This document shows positions 42,888-53,889 of a DNA stretch of 64,000 nucleotides, piece by piece (position 1 is the first letter of the stretch; each line of letters starts with the position of its first letter). Where the stretch lies: contig CM033403.1 of NCBI GenBank assembly GCA_019426215.1, forward strand, positions 67,001-131,000, in the 5' to 3' direction. The notes under the pieces were generated by a model, which did not search any database, was not told the origin of the DNA, and saw only the letters and a list, made by a program, of their open reading frames with translations. This stretch comes from Buddleja alternifolia. Taxonomy: Eukaryota > Streptophyta > Magnoliopsida > Lamiales > Scrophulariaceae. Made by a program: the position numbers and the translations under genes.

Positions 42888-45170
42888 TCAAATAGGTGGT
42901 CCATTTAACACGACCAAATCCTTGTCATGCCTCCTTTTAGCTCCATGTTCTACTTGCTTCCACTCATATTGCGGGATTTTGCAATAAGCCCTTTGTATTG
43001 GATGAGTCTTTTCAATCTTACGAGCACGGCGATGGGGTGGAATGTATTTCATGCATAAATCTTCTTTTCCCTCTTTGTTGTGTTTATCATAGGGAATCTC
43101 ATCCTCCAACTCGAGTGTGCCCTTAGCCTTGCCATTTGCACATTTCTCATCAAGAGAAGGGTTAATAACATCGATATTGGAACAAGTAAGATCATCCATA
43201 GATGGTTTCCTGTTATTTGAAGCATCAAATATCACTTTTACATCTCCTACCCTCAATGATAACTTACCTTTTCCCATGTCGATCTTGGCATTGCTAGTGA
43301 CTAGGAAAGGTCTTCCTAGAATCAAGGGCATCTCAACATCTTCCTCCATATCAAGGACCACAAAGTCAACCCGGAAAAAGAATTTGTCAACTTGTACAAT
43401 AACATCTTCTATTATCCCCTTTGGTCTCTTAATTGATCCATCGGCGAGTTGGAGGCTCATTGATGTCGGTTTGGGATTTCCAAGGCCCAACTTCTTGAAG
43501 AGAGAATACGGGAGGAGATTGATACTTGCTCCCGTATCGCAAATAACCTTTTCAAAAGTAAGAGGGCCAATGGTGCACGGAATGGTGAGCCTCCCCGGGT
43601 CCTCACAAATAGTCGCCACAATCCTACAGAAAATCGGATCCATATCCTTCTTTTTCGTTTTTTGTGCATTTGGAAATGGAAGACGAACCTCGATGGGATG
43701 ATGCGTTGGAGTTGAAGGGCTAGCTATGGAGGATACAGAATGTGGCGCTTGGGCGTGACAATCGGCACCTTGGCGCAGCGACAAGGGCACTTGGGCATGG
43801 ATGGATGGGAGCTCGGGCGCATCAGTGCGAACATTATCACCTTTTACCTGTTCGCCACTTCTCAAGGTAATTGCATAGCATTGCTCTTTCGGGTTCTTTT
43901 CCGTGTCACTTGGTAAAGTTCCCGGGGCTCTCTCGCTGATTGTCTTTGCCATTTGACCCATTTGTGTCTTCAAATCCTTCATATCCATCATTAAATCCTT
44001 CATCATAGTACGGAGTTGGTTGATTGCTGAATCCGATTTCTTTATTTCCTCATCAAGACGTTCATCGGTTGTAGGAGGCCTAAATTGCCTTTGTACATGA
44101 GGATTACCTTGCCTTTGAGCTTGATTGTTGATGAATGGAGGCCTTGGTGCTTGATAGATATTGATATGGGCGTTTTGTGCCGGATTGGGCCTCCTTGGAA
44201 AATTTTCGGGCACATGGAAGTTCAATTGAGGTTGATTGGCATTTCCAACATAGTTTACATTGCCAACCATTGTTTCCAAAACGACTTCTTTTTCCAACTC
44301 TTGAACACGAGCAATTTTTTTAGTGGGTGTGATCTCTTCATCATCGGGATAGAGCTCATCTTCCCTGGCTAATTGCTCAATCTTGTCCCACACACTTTGG
44401 CAATCGAGCCCAAGGAGATCACCACCGGCGCCGGCATTGAGCCTATTTCGGATGCGCGATCGGACTCCATCATGGAATCGTAGTACTTGCTCGCTCAACT
44501 TTAGGTTGTGATCCGGACATTTTCGGAGCATGTTTTTATATCTAGCCCATGCCTCGGCCAAGGACTCATGATTCCCTTGCTTAAACTCTTTAATGTTGCT
44601 CCTTAGCTCATTGATTTTGGAGGGTGGAAAGAATTTGCTCAAAAAGGCATCGACCAATTGTCCCCATGTTGTGATGGATTGGGGTGGTAGAGATTTGTAC
44701 CACATGGTCGCCCTTTCCTTTAATGAGAAGTGGAAGACTCTTAGACGAATTGCATCGAGATCCCGTGGATGAAATTGGGTAGTCATGAGAGTATCGTCTA
44801 AAGTCTCCAAATGCTCATGAGGTGATTCATGGGGCTCTCCATAGAAGGGTTCGCTTTGCACCATGCTAAAGATGTGTGACGGAATGTGATAATTTGGTGC
44901 AAAGAAATTTGGAAAGACTACGGGCCCCGGTATAGTGTGGACCCTTGCAGGTAGACTTTCTCAGACCGATGGAAGTCTTTGAGGAGGTGCCGGTTGCATA
45001 GCTTGGAATAGATTTTGCAACCATTCCCTGTTTTCCGGGAGATTTATGTCGGGAAAATTCCCATTTGGATTTAGATTGTCGGCCATTTCTCGAGCGCGTC
45101 TACTAGATCGAAGAACACGCTCTATCTCCGGCTCAAAATTGTATAAAGGCTCGTTAGAAGAGCGGGTCAT
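42888..45170 (-). pseudogene. Athila gag-protease polyprotein with one stop
   Basis: The probable start ATGACCCGC is at 45170, 137 bases behind the primer site. A single in-frame TGA at 44963-44961 interrupts; beyond it the frame is open for 690 codons to 42888. The capsid has HFSLKERATMWYKSLPPQSI, SKFFPPSKINELRSNI and AEAWARYKNMLRKCPDHNL, the Athila retrotrans_gag pattern. A linker rich in Asn/Pro/Arg follows, then a coiled coil and a retropepsin with catalytic VICDTGASINLLPYSLFKKL and LILGRPFLVTSNAKID. The tail YIPPHRRARKIEKTHPIQRA is basic. RT is absent. The stop could be a recent CGA-to-TGA change or be read through; the rest is well preserved. Confidence 0.9.
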
Positions 45171-45306
45171 GCACCACAAATTACACCTAACAATTAAACA
45201 CAAAAAAACAAAATTAGAATAATAAAATAAAAGAAAGGTTAGAAATAAACGAAGAACTAAGAATTATGAAAATTTAAACAAAAAATCAAAAACTAAAATG
45301 AACAAG

Positions 45307-45324
45307 TCCCCGGCAACGGCGCCA
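45307..45324 (-). other. Primer-binding site of inner element, tRNA-Asp type
   Basis: On the plus strand TCCCCGGCAACGGCGCCA, identical to the 3' end of plant tRNA-Asp, lies 6 bases from the LTR. Minus-strand DNA synthesis would start here. Confidence 0.9.
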
Positions 45325-45330
45325 AAAACT

Positions 45331-47268
45331 TGACACGCTAAAAGCTAACGTGCTATAATAGCAAGTGAACTAGTCGTGTGTAGTAATAAAAGTGGACGAG
45401 AAGTCCGGATTGTTGAACCACAAGGACTTGAATTCTAGTTTAAGATTTTATAACAACAAAGATCAAAACAATAAAGGTAAAATGAGTGTGAAATGCGTAA
45501 GATAAGAACAAGGTTGAACAAATGATTTAAAACAAAATAGAAAGGGAGACTAAGGCACATGTTAGGTTCAAATTGATCAATTATACTTATAAAGATTCTC
45601 GTTGAAAGATTACGCTTATATTGTTATGGTGAGAGCTCCGAGGGTAGAGAATAACCGATGTCTCGCGTATAAACTCCTATGCTTAGATCGTGATTTCCCA
45701 AATATTCCTATCCGGAAATCTAACCACTAAACATGCATTAACGTACTAGAGTTCACTCGATTTGAATCGAACAACTTCACCCGGGAATCTTTACCTATGT
45801 CTAGGGCAATTCCTCATTAGTTACGGGTCATGATGTGAATTTCTTGCACCCTAAGTCAATTTCCTCCCGAAATATTAACCTAGGCATAAGATTCTAACAA
45901 ATAGTGATCAACTATATGCAAGATAGGCAAAAATACAAATTCACATCACATAACAATATAAGAACAATCACAACAATCATCTATTATAAGCATATATCAC
46001 AATTTGGCCTTACAAGGCCCTAGTCTTATGAATTTAGTTCATAATGGATAATATGAAAAACATAAATGAATTAATACACATGTTCATAGACATAATTGAA
46101 ATGAAAAGCTATAAAAACTCCCTCAAAAGTGAATAATGATGGATCTTGAAGTTGAGCCTTCAATACCCAAGCTCTTTTCCTTCCTCTAGTTTTCCCCTCC
46201 AAGAGTGATGAAGAATGATGATGAATGGTGGAGAAATCAGATTAGGGGCTGCCCCCCTCTCCTCTAAGAATCTGAAATTGATAGTGAATGATGAAGAGTA
46301 TGGGTTCCCCCTCCTTTTATAGCCAAAATTCCACTAAAGTATGCATTAAGAATTCCCATTAAAGTTCCCCAATGAGAATTCCACCTAAGGTGATGCTTAA
46401 AATTTGGCTTTTAAGATTCCAACCAGCTAAAAAATGCTGAAATTTCGGCCATTAAGAATTCCACCAAGCATAACCATGTGAAAACTTCAACAAAACACAT
46501 GCATGCTGCCATTTTCTTGCTTTCCCGCGCAGTCTTAGTGTTTTCCTCATACACTTCTCCACAGATCTCCAAATTGGATGCTTCAAGTCCCCATGTGAAG
46601 CTAACACATAGATCTACAACTTTGAAGAAGGACATTTTGTCTACTTCGGTCTCTAAGTATACCTAAATTACGTTTCAACATGGAGGTTGTTTCTGATTTG
46701 GCGCCCATAAAGTAAATCTACCAAGAAACACACTTATGACAACCCCTCAACACATGTGCGGAATTATGGCCAAAAGTGATTCTTTCCCATCATATAAGGC
46801 TGGAATTTAGGCTGAAAAAGGAGTAACATTCGGACTTTCCATGCCTAGGCATGACTAGGAAGGCGTTGGGGCGTATCCTGGCACATGTACTTTTCTGTTC
46901 GGCGCAGCAATCGTATTTCCTTCACAATTATCTCTATAGACCTCCGATTTGGATGTTTCAAGTTCCCATTTGAAGCTAAGACATACATCTAAAACGTTTT
47001 AGAAGGAAACTTTGTCTAAGTCGGTCTCGAAATGTACGGAATTATCGCTCGAATGTGGTAGGAGATGCATAAACCGCCTAAGTGTTGAAAAACATGCTTG
47101 AACTTGTTTAGTACATCGTTTTTCTTCCCTTTTCTTCATGTATTCTCACTTATTACCTGTATTCACTTAACACACCTATTGAATGCAAATGTGACATGAT
47201 TTAAGCAATAAGTGAATCCAAATCATAAGAATTACGGTCTTAAAAACACGTAAAAACACCTCTTATCA
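45331..47268 (-). repeat. 5' LTR of inner Athila element
   Basis: It is 1938 bp, the partner of 39306-41243, and has the same TATA box (minus strand, 46313-46322). A cluster of substitutions lies at 46525-46660 relative to the partner, for example CTCATACACTTCTCC against CTCATAAACGTCTCC. Confidence 0.95.
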
Positions 47269-47475
47269 GTGATTTATCCAACTGGGATGGTAGGAGGGCT
47301 CATAGGATTCCATTTGCATTGAGCTTGATGTGGTGATTGATGAATCTATATCCTGACATGGCCATTGAAAGTTATAAGCACTCATATCTTCAAAAATTAA
47401 AAATAAACAAAATTAAAAGCAAATGACCTAATCTCAGAATGAATAAGAGAATCTCGATGTTAGATACCATAGTTG

Positions 47476-47493
47476 TCCCCGGAAACGGCGCCA
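47476..47493 (-). other. Primer-binding site of outer element
   Basis: TCCCCGGAAACGGCGCCA on the plus strand has one mismatch to the tRNA-Asp 3' end and lies 6 bases from the LTR at 47500. Between it and the ORF start (47385) is a leader of about 90 bases. Confidence 0.88.
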
Positions 47494-47499
47494 AAAACT

Positions 47500-49093
47500 T
47501 GACACGACAAAATCCTAGCAAGAGAACTAGGTCGCATAAGTAGTAAAGTGGATGGTTAAGTCCGGGGTTATCGTATCCGCAGGGACAACTATAATCTAAG
47601 TACCGAGACTACTATATTACTCAATTCTAAGTTAAATCGGTTGATAGAAAGGTTGATTAACTAATTAATATATACTAGAAAATAAACTAAGGCAATGTCA
47701 CACCAAATAAAGGGAGGAAACAATAGAGAGAAGCGATCAAGGCACATGGTTCAACCAATTATGCATTTCGATTGTGATTTAGGTTCTATTGGATTATTAG
47801 ATTGATTTCGCTAAGGCGAAATTCCCTAACGTACGTACCACCCAATCTCTTGGCATAGCAACCCTACCCTTGGTAACGATTTCCTATATATCTCTATATG
47901 AAAACCCGATTAACGAGGATGCATTTAAGGTCTAGGAATTCCCCACGTGAATGGAAAGCCACCTAAAGAAACCGAGTCTATCTCTAGTCGGTTTAACTAT
48001 AGGGTATTCAATGTTTATATCTTCCCTAGGTTATTATCTCTCGATCTCTAACCTAGGCATTTTATCAAACACTTGGTGATCAAGCAAATGTAGCATTGAG
48101 ATCAAATATTGAATACATAGCTAAAACCAAAATTAATCCAATAAACACCAACAAATCAACAATCAAAATAACATAAATGGCCTATCCATGGCCTCAATCA
48201 AACAAGTTTAGCTCATATTCATGTCAAAAGTGCAAATATAAATCATACAAGTCATAGGAGATTTGAACAAATTCAAGATACAAATATGTAAAAACTCCCT
48301 AATTCTTGTAGAGATGTGGATTCCTTGTTGAATTCTCCATGTTTTGACCTTCAATCTTCTCTTCTAAGCTTCCTCTCTCTCTATTTTCGTGTGGTTGCTG
48401 ATATCCAAGGTGAGTTAGGGTAAAAAATGGCTAAAAGGGGTATTTATAGACCAACCCGCTGCCTCGAACGCCGCGGCGTTCGCTTGTTGAACGCATCGGC
48501 GTTGGCTACTGCATGTGAACGCCGCGGCGTTCGTGGATGAACTCCTCGGCATTCGTCCCCTGCTGCTCCAGTCAATTTTGGTAAATTTCGCATAACATTC
48601 TCTACCAATGTCGGAATTTACTGATTCAAGTTGCTGTAGAATCCTAAAACAAAGCTCTACAACTCTCCAGAAGACACTAGGGCCGAAATCAAACGTTAAA
48701 GATGACAAAAGTGTCTCACAAGTCACTGAATGAGAAAACTCCATCGTAAGACGTCTCTTCCGATGACGTTTTCACCTCCTTCCCTACATATATGATCTTT
48801 GTCTTCAACATAAGAAATGTACCTTTGCCTCTTATATTTCCATTGGTATAAGAAGTGTGTAATTTGGACATGGGTAGAGAAATATATTCCATAAACTCTA
48901 GCACTGCGCAGACAGTTTGTATTTTTATGCATGATTTACCTTCAATCCTTGTTCTTTTCCTCCAAATCATATGTTATTCTAGAAAATATGAGAAAACAAG
49001 GATCAAAGCATCAAATGTGATAAAATTATCAAGGAAACAATCAAAACCAAGTCGATAAACAGGGGAAAACTAGTGTAAAAATAACATATATCA
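47500..49093 (-). repeat. 5' LTR of outer element
   Basis: TGACACGAC...ATATATCA, 1594 bp, the same length as 23502-25095. The minus-strand TATA box is at 48441-48449 and the GC palindrome cluster at 48466-48554. It would drive transcription of the outer element. Confidence 0.95.
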
Positions 49094-49098
49094 CCGGG

Positions 49099-50516
49099 TC
49101 CATGACCCCGGTTCATGACCCGGGTCCTAATGGGTCGGGTTATTTTTCCTCGGGCCCAAATTTTTAAATAAATGGGTTTTGGGCTATTTTAATTATCTGG
49201 GTGGGTCAAAAGGATGATGACTCAGATTTAATTAATTAAACTCAAATTGTTTTATTTAAAAATATGGACTCTTCAATAAATTAGTTTTGGGCCTAATTAA
49301 TTGAAATTATATACGCCAATGGTTGGTAGTTATATTTTATGAAATCAAGCCCAAATTGTTTTTAATGGATATTATTCATGTAAGTGAAATCATTAATTCA
49401 TGCTTCTTGGAGAATTTTTAGTTAAGTTATTTATTTAAATTAAAGATTCTCACTAAATGGTTTATTGTCTTGATTATCAATAAAATGTGGAATTTTATTG
49501 AGGCAATTAATTAGTTGGACTAATTATTCATTAACTTAATCAGCAACATAGTTGCTCTTTTTTTCGCGAGCATGTATTATATGATGGTGACATTGGCCAT
49601 GGGCTTAAGTTTTTTTTCTTTTGATTGTATTTCCTTTTATGGGTTGTAAGGGCTAGGATTGAGCCCATTTATTTTATTTCTAGAATTATGTATAGGTTGT
49701 TAAATAATCTCATGTAACAGATAGAAATAGAATAGGCCCCTCAAGAGAAGATCAATCCAAAAGAAGAGGAGCTTGGAGCCCATAAAGAATAGCTAGGCTT
49801 ATTTTTCTTTTTTTTATGATGACTCATTGGCTTGGGCCCTCTAGATAAATCCCATGGACATATGTGTTGGTTTATTGCTTTCGTTACATGTTCATTAGTT
49901 GTATAAAGTATGTATGTTAACAATATGCGCTATATAAATTGAATAATGTGCAAAGAGAGACTTACATAAATGTTTAGAACATGAATTCTCCCAAGCAAAA
50001 AATGATACTAAGTTAGCAAGGCGTGCTAGGCGTCCTTTCCCTCCATTAAACTTAATGAAATTAAGTATTAAACCTAGTATATGACATCTTCCCAGTAATT
50101 GGGGGTCGTATATCAAAATGTAATTCTAGAATTTTATTAAGTGCATTAGATAATCCACAAAGCCTATAAATCGTTAAAGGGTTGCGGTTTTGGTAGATTA
50201 TGGGAAAAAGAAGATTGAACCATCTATTGGATAGATTGATGTTGGACATCACTTTAATTAAAATAATGGACTAAATATCTTTAAAGGGTTGCCATCCATT
50301 AGATTAATTAATGAAATCAATCCCCACCACGAAGTACATTGCAACGATCACTTCCGTTTTTCACAGTGGGAGTGTGAATCTCGAAAAATATAGTGGGAGC
50401 CAAGTTATAAGTCGAAGTCCTTGATTTTAAACTTGGTTTTAGTTTAGTTACATAAGTCTAATAAATTCTGGTTTATTTTCTACAACTATTTTTGATTTAT
50501 CTCTCTCAAAACAAAA
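49099..50516. other. AT-rich region without recognised genes
   Basis: The left end is GC-rich and continuous with 23433-23501. The rest is AT-rich with many GGGCCCAAA/GGGCTT-type words, as often found in LTRs, and no sustained frame. The last 130 bases, up to the gag start at 50517, look like a copia leader. The CACTTCCGTTTTTCACA near 50349 may be a decayed LTR end, but no primer site could be identified. Confidence 0.4.
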
Positions 50517-50752
50517 ATGACTATCAACCAACTTTCCGTTTTACTCGAAAAGAACATCCTTACCGGACCCAACTACGTGGATTGGCTAAGGAACTTGAGA
50601 ATAGTTCTCAACATGGAGTCCTTGGGATACATGTCCTCAAGATGATCTCAAGGATCGAAAGATTGGAGTCTCTCGATTTTACAATGAACCCACATCTTCA
50701 AACTGATCTCATTTTGCAGTCTCTACCTGATTCTTTTTCCCAATTTGTCATG
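50517..50752 (+). pseudogene. Copia gag remnant
   Basis: From ATG 50517 one frame reads MTINQLSVLLEKNILTGPNY and DWLRNLRIVLNMESLGYM; after a frame change ERLESLDFTMNPHLQTDLIL and QSLPDSFSQFVM follow. Both are parts of a copia gag N-terminus, with the middle lost. A polypurine tract and the LTR come next, so the rest of gag and all of pol are deleted. Confidence 0.75.
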
Positions 50753-50764
50753 AAAGTGGGAGAT
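50753..50764 (+). other. Polypurine tract of plus-strand copia
   Basis: AAAGTGGGAGAT stands directly before the LTR start TGTTAGAGTG, as in many plant copia elements. It marks the LTR at 50765 as the 3' LTR. Confidence 0.75.
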
Positions 50765-51984
50765 TGTTAGAGTGTATGCCCTCAAATGCCATAAAGAGGA
50801 TAGATTTGTAGGGCATTAACATGTAACTAAACAATATCCTTTTATTATATATAAGGCATTCTCTTGTTGTTTTCTTATAGGCGTTTGTAAGATGTTAATA
50901 AACAATGTAAAGTCCTTGAGTATAAGGCAAACCTTCTACTTCCTATGGGATAGTAAGAATGGCACTAGAAGAGTTTGATCCTTATTCTCTAAATAAGGGT
51001 TCGCAAGTCTAAGAAAGTATTTAACTGGACATTGATACAGAACAAGGACTTGCATGATATAAGTTTTGACAAAGAAAGTGTCAGTCGAACACTATGGGAA
51101 TGATAGTGGGAACTTATATCATGGACATATAAGTTGGACTAATATGTTTTAACATGGCTCGCATCAGTTTCATCACATAGGTATTCACTCACTGACAGTC
51201 GATGATGAAACTAATCAGTTGTGATAGGTACGCGTGAACCTTAGACCTGAGGAGTCGAGTTGAAGATGTACTTGTGACATCAAGTCTATCATTAGAGTAG
51301 TTAGATCCAAATCACCCTCTGGTGGGATCGACCTTGAAGTGCGATTTGATGGGCTAGTAGCATTGTTAACTGATTAGCAAAATGGGATTTATTCTCTCAT
51401 AAGTGTATGAGCTAAATATCCCATGCAGTCATGAATGAGTGAGGTTAAAAGTCTTTGGCCAAAGCATTAAAATGACCTCGACTCATTATGAGCTAAGTAT
51501 ATGGTCAAGTTATGTGTGTTTGACTAAAACTATGACTCTCACTTGACTGGGATATAAGAATAAAAGGTTTATACACGTACGACATTCACAGCGTATATGG
51601 TTTGGAATGATCTTATTCATTCGTTCTCAATTGGAATACGATGTGAGCCATGTGACTGGCTAGGTGCTACTAACATCCTTTTGGTTTCCACCCAATTGCC
51701 TTTTGAGACGAACCTAAAGAGTCGCGCTTAAAGGAAGTGCAAAAAGAAAATCGTGGGGAAAGACTTGAGAAAATTTTCGGTATTGGATATCAAGATTAAT
51801 TAATTAATCATTAGATGATTTTATTAATTAATTAAGTTAATGAATTAATTAATTCCTCAGGGGAATTTAATTATAATAATATTAATTATTTAATTAATTA
51901 ATAACCAAAGCCCGAAGGCTTAAAATCCTACAAGTAGGCATCCACTTAAAAAGCCTAGGTTACTGTTTTCAATTGTAGTGTATA

Positions 51985-53860
51985 TGTCACACACCCCGAC
52001 CCGTACATGTAACTCAGATAAGCCACACGGTCAGGCCGAGGGGCGATGACCCATTTTCTTCCTTGAAATGTTATGGTTTTCCAAAAATAATAGAATATAT
52101 CCCTTTAAAAATAAAAGCAAATCATTTTTTTTATATATATACATCAAACCCAGTACCTTCATTCCTATACTAGCATACTTATGTTTAGAAAACCATAACA
52201 GAGCGGTTATACAATTTAACATCAGAGTACAAAAGTGCGCGAAGCATGACATATGAACAGAGCTCTGTCTGACCGCTCTGGAGACTTGGGCAACCTTCAC
52301 ATATAGACATAATCATCACCTGCATCATAAGAACCTAATGAGCTAATGGCTCAGTAAGAAGAAGCTCATATTTTTAAAAACAATATTTCACGTATCATAT
52401 ACGACAATCAATAATGCATGGTTCAGTTAAAATTTTTCTTTTTCCTTTTGGGTACCCTCGAAGTGTGGTATTCGATTGACAGAAATAGGCGTCCGTTTTC
52501 TGAACTTGTTCATAATAACTGGCCTCGTACATCGTGGCTTTACCTTTTCTGAACTTTTTCATAATAACTGGCCTCGTACATCGTGGCTTTATCGATCTTG
52601 GCTTTTACACCTCAAGGTATTCACCACCAGACTGTCGTGTCTTTATTTATCTTGGCTTTTACACCTCAAGGAATTTACCACCAGTCTTTTGGGTCCGCCG
52701 GTCCCACCCGCATCCCGTGCCTACCCAACCATCAATTAAATACCATACCTCCCTTTTTCAAATTATTTTCTTTACGTGTGCATCAACATCATGCATCATG
52801 ATCATATATACACAATAAACATGAAATAACATTCATTCGCAAGTAATCATCTTAAAACATCATAAACATATATACGTCAACACTTTACACAATAGGCAAG
52901 TAATAACATTCATTTCCAAACAATTATCTTAAAACACCATAAACATGCATAATATGGTCCTTATGAAGCAGTGAAAGAACTTCAACTTACCTTAACTCCT
53001 TTGCAATGAAATTGAAAAGATGACGCTACCGAAGCTAGCTAATGGTACTTCTTCCTAATTTTTGATGTGCAATAATCTGTAAAAAGGGCATATAACATAC
53101 CTAAATACAATCTTCTATAATTATTCCAAATTCACCGATTAAATTGAAGAAACAACCGGTAAAAGACTTACTTGTAACGGCCACGTCGATATACCTAGCT
53201 CCTTTTATTTATTACTCTTCATTTCCTATTTTTCCTTGAATTTTTCTCTCTCTTTTCTCTCTTTTCTTTCTTTTCTTTCTACCTTTTTCTTTCCCTTTTG
53301 TTTCGGTCCAGAAACCTTTAAAAGGTTTAAGGCGGTGCAAGCTTCATTGTGAAGGTTTAAAGGAAATAATATTATTATATTCAATGAATTGTTTGCAGCT
53401 GCTAGCTTAATCCGTGTTATACGTTTACGCCTTATATTTTCTATGTGTCACATATTTACATTCCTCGCGACATATAAATGACACGTAAGAGCACGTAGGG
53501 CATGAGATATATTGAACCGGTGACTAGTGGGAAGCTTTACTAAATTCAGTCAAAACTCTAAAGTTAAGCGTGCTCAGATGGGAGCAATTCCTGAGATGGG
53601 TGACCACCTGGGAAGCACGTCAATTATCATTCATTTTTTTTTCTCTATTAACTAGCGATAAATGCTAGACGTCATGTCTGCTTAGACGTCATGCCTGCTT
53701 AACTAGTGATAAATGTTAGCAAAAATGCACCTTAAATCCAGTTATCATATAGTTAAAAAAATAATCATGTTCATGCAATCATGCCATTTATAGTCAATAA
53801 TAAATGCTAACTATATCACATGCTTATTGTTGGCTGCGTGAGAGATGATTGGGCATTACA
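51985..53860 (-). repeat. 3' LTR of the gypsy element
   Basis: TGTCACACACCCCGACC...GATTGGGCATTACA, 1876 bp on the plus strand. It has two 54-bp repeats (52577-52684) behind a 46-bp local duplication (CTGAACTT..CATAATAACTGG), and about 140 bp near 53660-53800 that are missing from the other LTR. The 5S-like segment is at 53554-53620. Confidence 0.92.
53554..53642 (+). promoter_or_regulatory. 5S-rRNA-derived segment with pol III signals (3' LTR)
   Basis: AGTTAAGCGTGCT (53562-53574) equals box A of plant 5S rRNA. GATGGGTGACC followed by CCTGGGAAG (53595-53616) equals box C but for one base. Their spacing is within one base of true 5S rRNA, and the intermediate element region (GGGAGC) is partly kept. 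A run of nine T follows at 53634-53642, a pol III terminator. Only the 3' half of 5S is present. The segment lies on the plus strand, antisense to gag-pol. Cassandra TRIM elements are known to carry 5S-derived LTR sequences; finding it in an element with gag-pol is unusual. Confidence 0.85.
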
Positions 53861-53889
53861 ATATCATAACCTCCTTCACAAAAATTTTG

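Larger units (their letters stand above)
39306..47268 (-). mobile_element. Inner Athila element with gag-protease only
   Basis: Two LTRs of 1938 bp are flanked by the duplication GTGAT (39301-39305, 47269-47273). A perfect tRNA-Asp-type primer site adjoins the right LTR and a polypurine tract (AAGTTTGGGGGTGT) the left LTR, so it reads on the minus strand. Only gag and protease are encoded; RT, RNase H and integrase are absent, as in TR-GAG-like non-autonomous elements. Total 7963 bp. By eye the LTRs differ at about 33 positions (about 1.7%) without indels. Confidence 0.95.
28363..47385 (-). pseudogene. 377-codon ORF of outer element, split by two transposons
   Basis: The start codon is at 47385. 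The frame runs to 47269, resumes at 39300 after the inner LTR element and one duplication, runs to 38366, resumes at 28444 after the CACTA and one TCC, and stops at 28363. The three parts total 1134 nt with no internal stop, so the ORF was intact when both insertions occurred. The protein has an N-terminal repeat (PSWINHPSST, then PGWINHPSST), a likely coiled coil (IKVAEARRKETEAHRKEVAR) and an acidic, Pro-rich C-terminal half (FDFELQCLDPITKEEPPPES). No gag, protease or zinc finger is seen and no family is recognised. It may supply an RNA-binding or structural function in trans. Confidence 0.7.
23502..49093 (-). mobile_element. Outer non-autonomous Athila-type element with three insertions
   Basis: Two LTRs of 1594 bp each (23502-25095, 47500-49093) are flanked by the 5-bp duplication CCGGG (23497-23501, 49094-49098). 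A tRNA-Asp-type primer site adjoins the right LTR, so the element reads on the minus strand. Removing a solo LTR, a CACTA transposon and an inner LTR element with their duplications leaves about 6.0 kb with one ORF of 377 codons and no gag, protease or polymerase. It must use enzymes from a relative. Counting by eye, the LTRs differ at about 11 positions with no length change, so insertion appears recent. Confidence 0.93.

Noticed and set aside
43117..43701. 194-codon plus-strand ORF
   Set aside because: It is antisense to the gag-protease frame, which carries recognisable catalytic motifs; no independent support.
42888..45170. Possible host gene with an aspartic protease
   Set aside because: It lies between LTRs with primer site, polypurine tract and target duplication, and the capsid motif is of Athila type.
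53554..53642. A genuine 5S rRNA gene
   Set aside because: Only the 3' half is present, with many changes outside boxes A and C, and the same segment is in both LTRs; it is LTR sequence derived from 5S.
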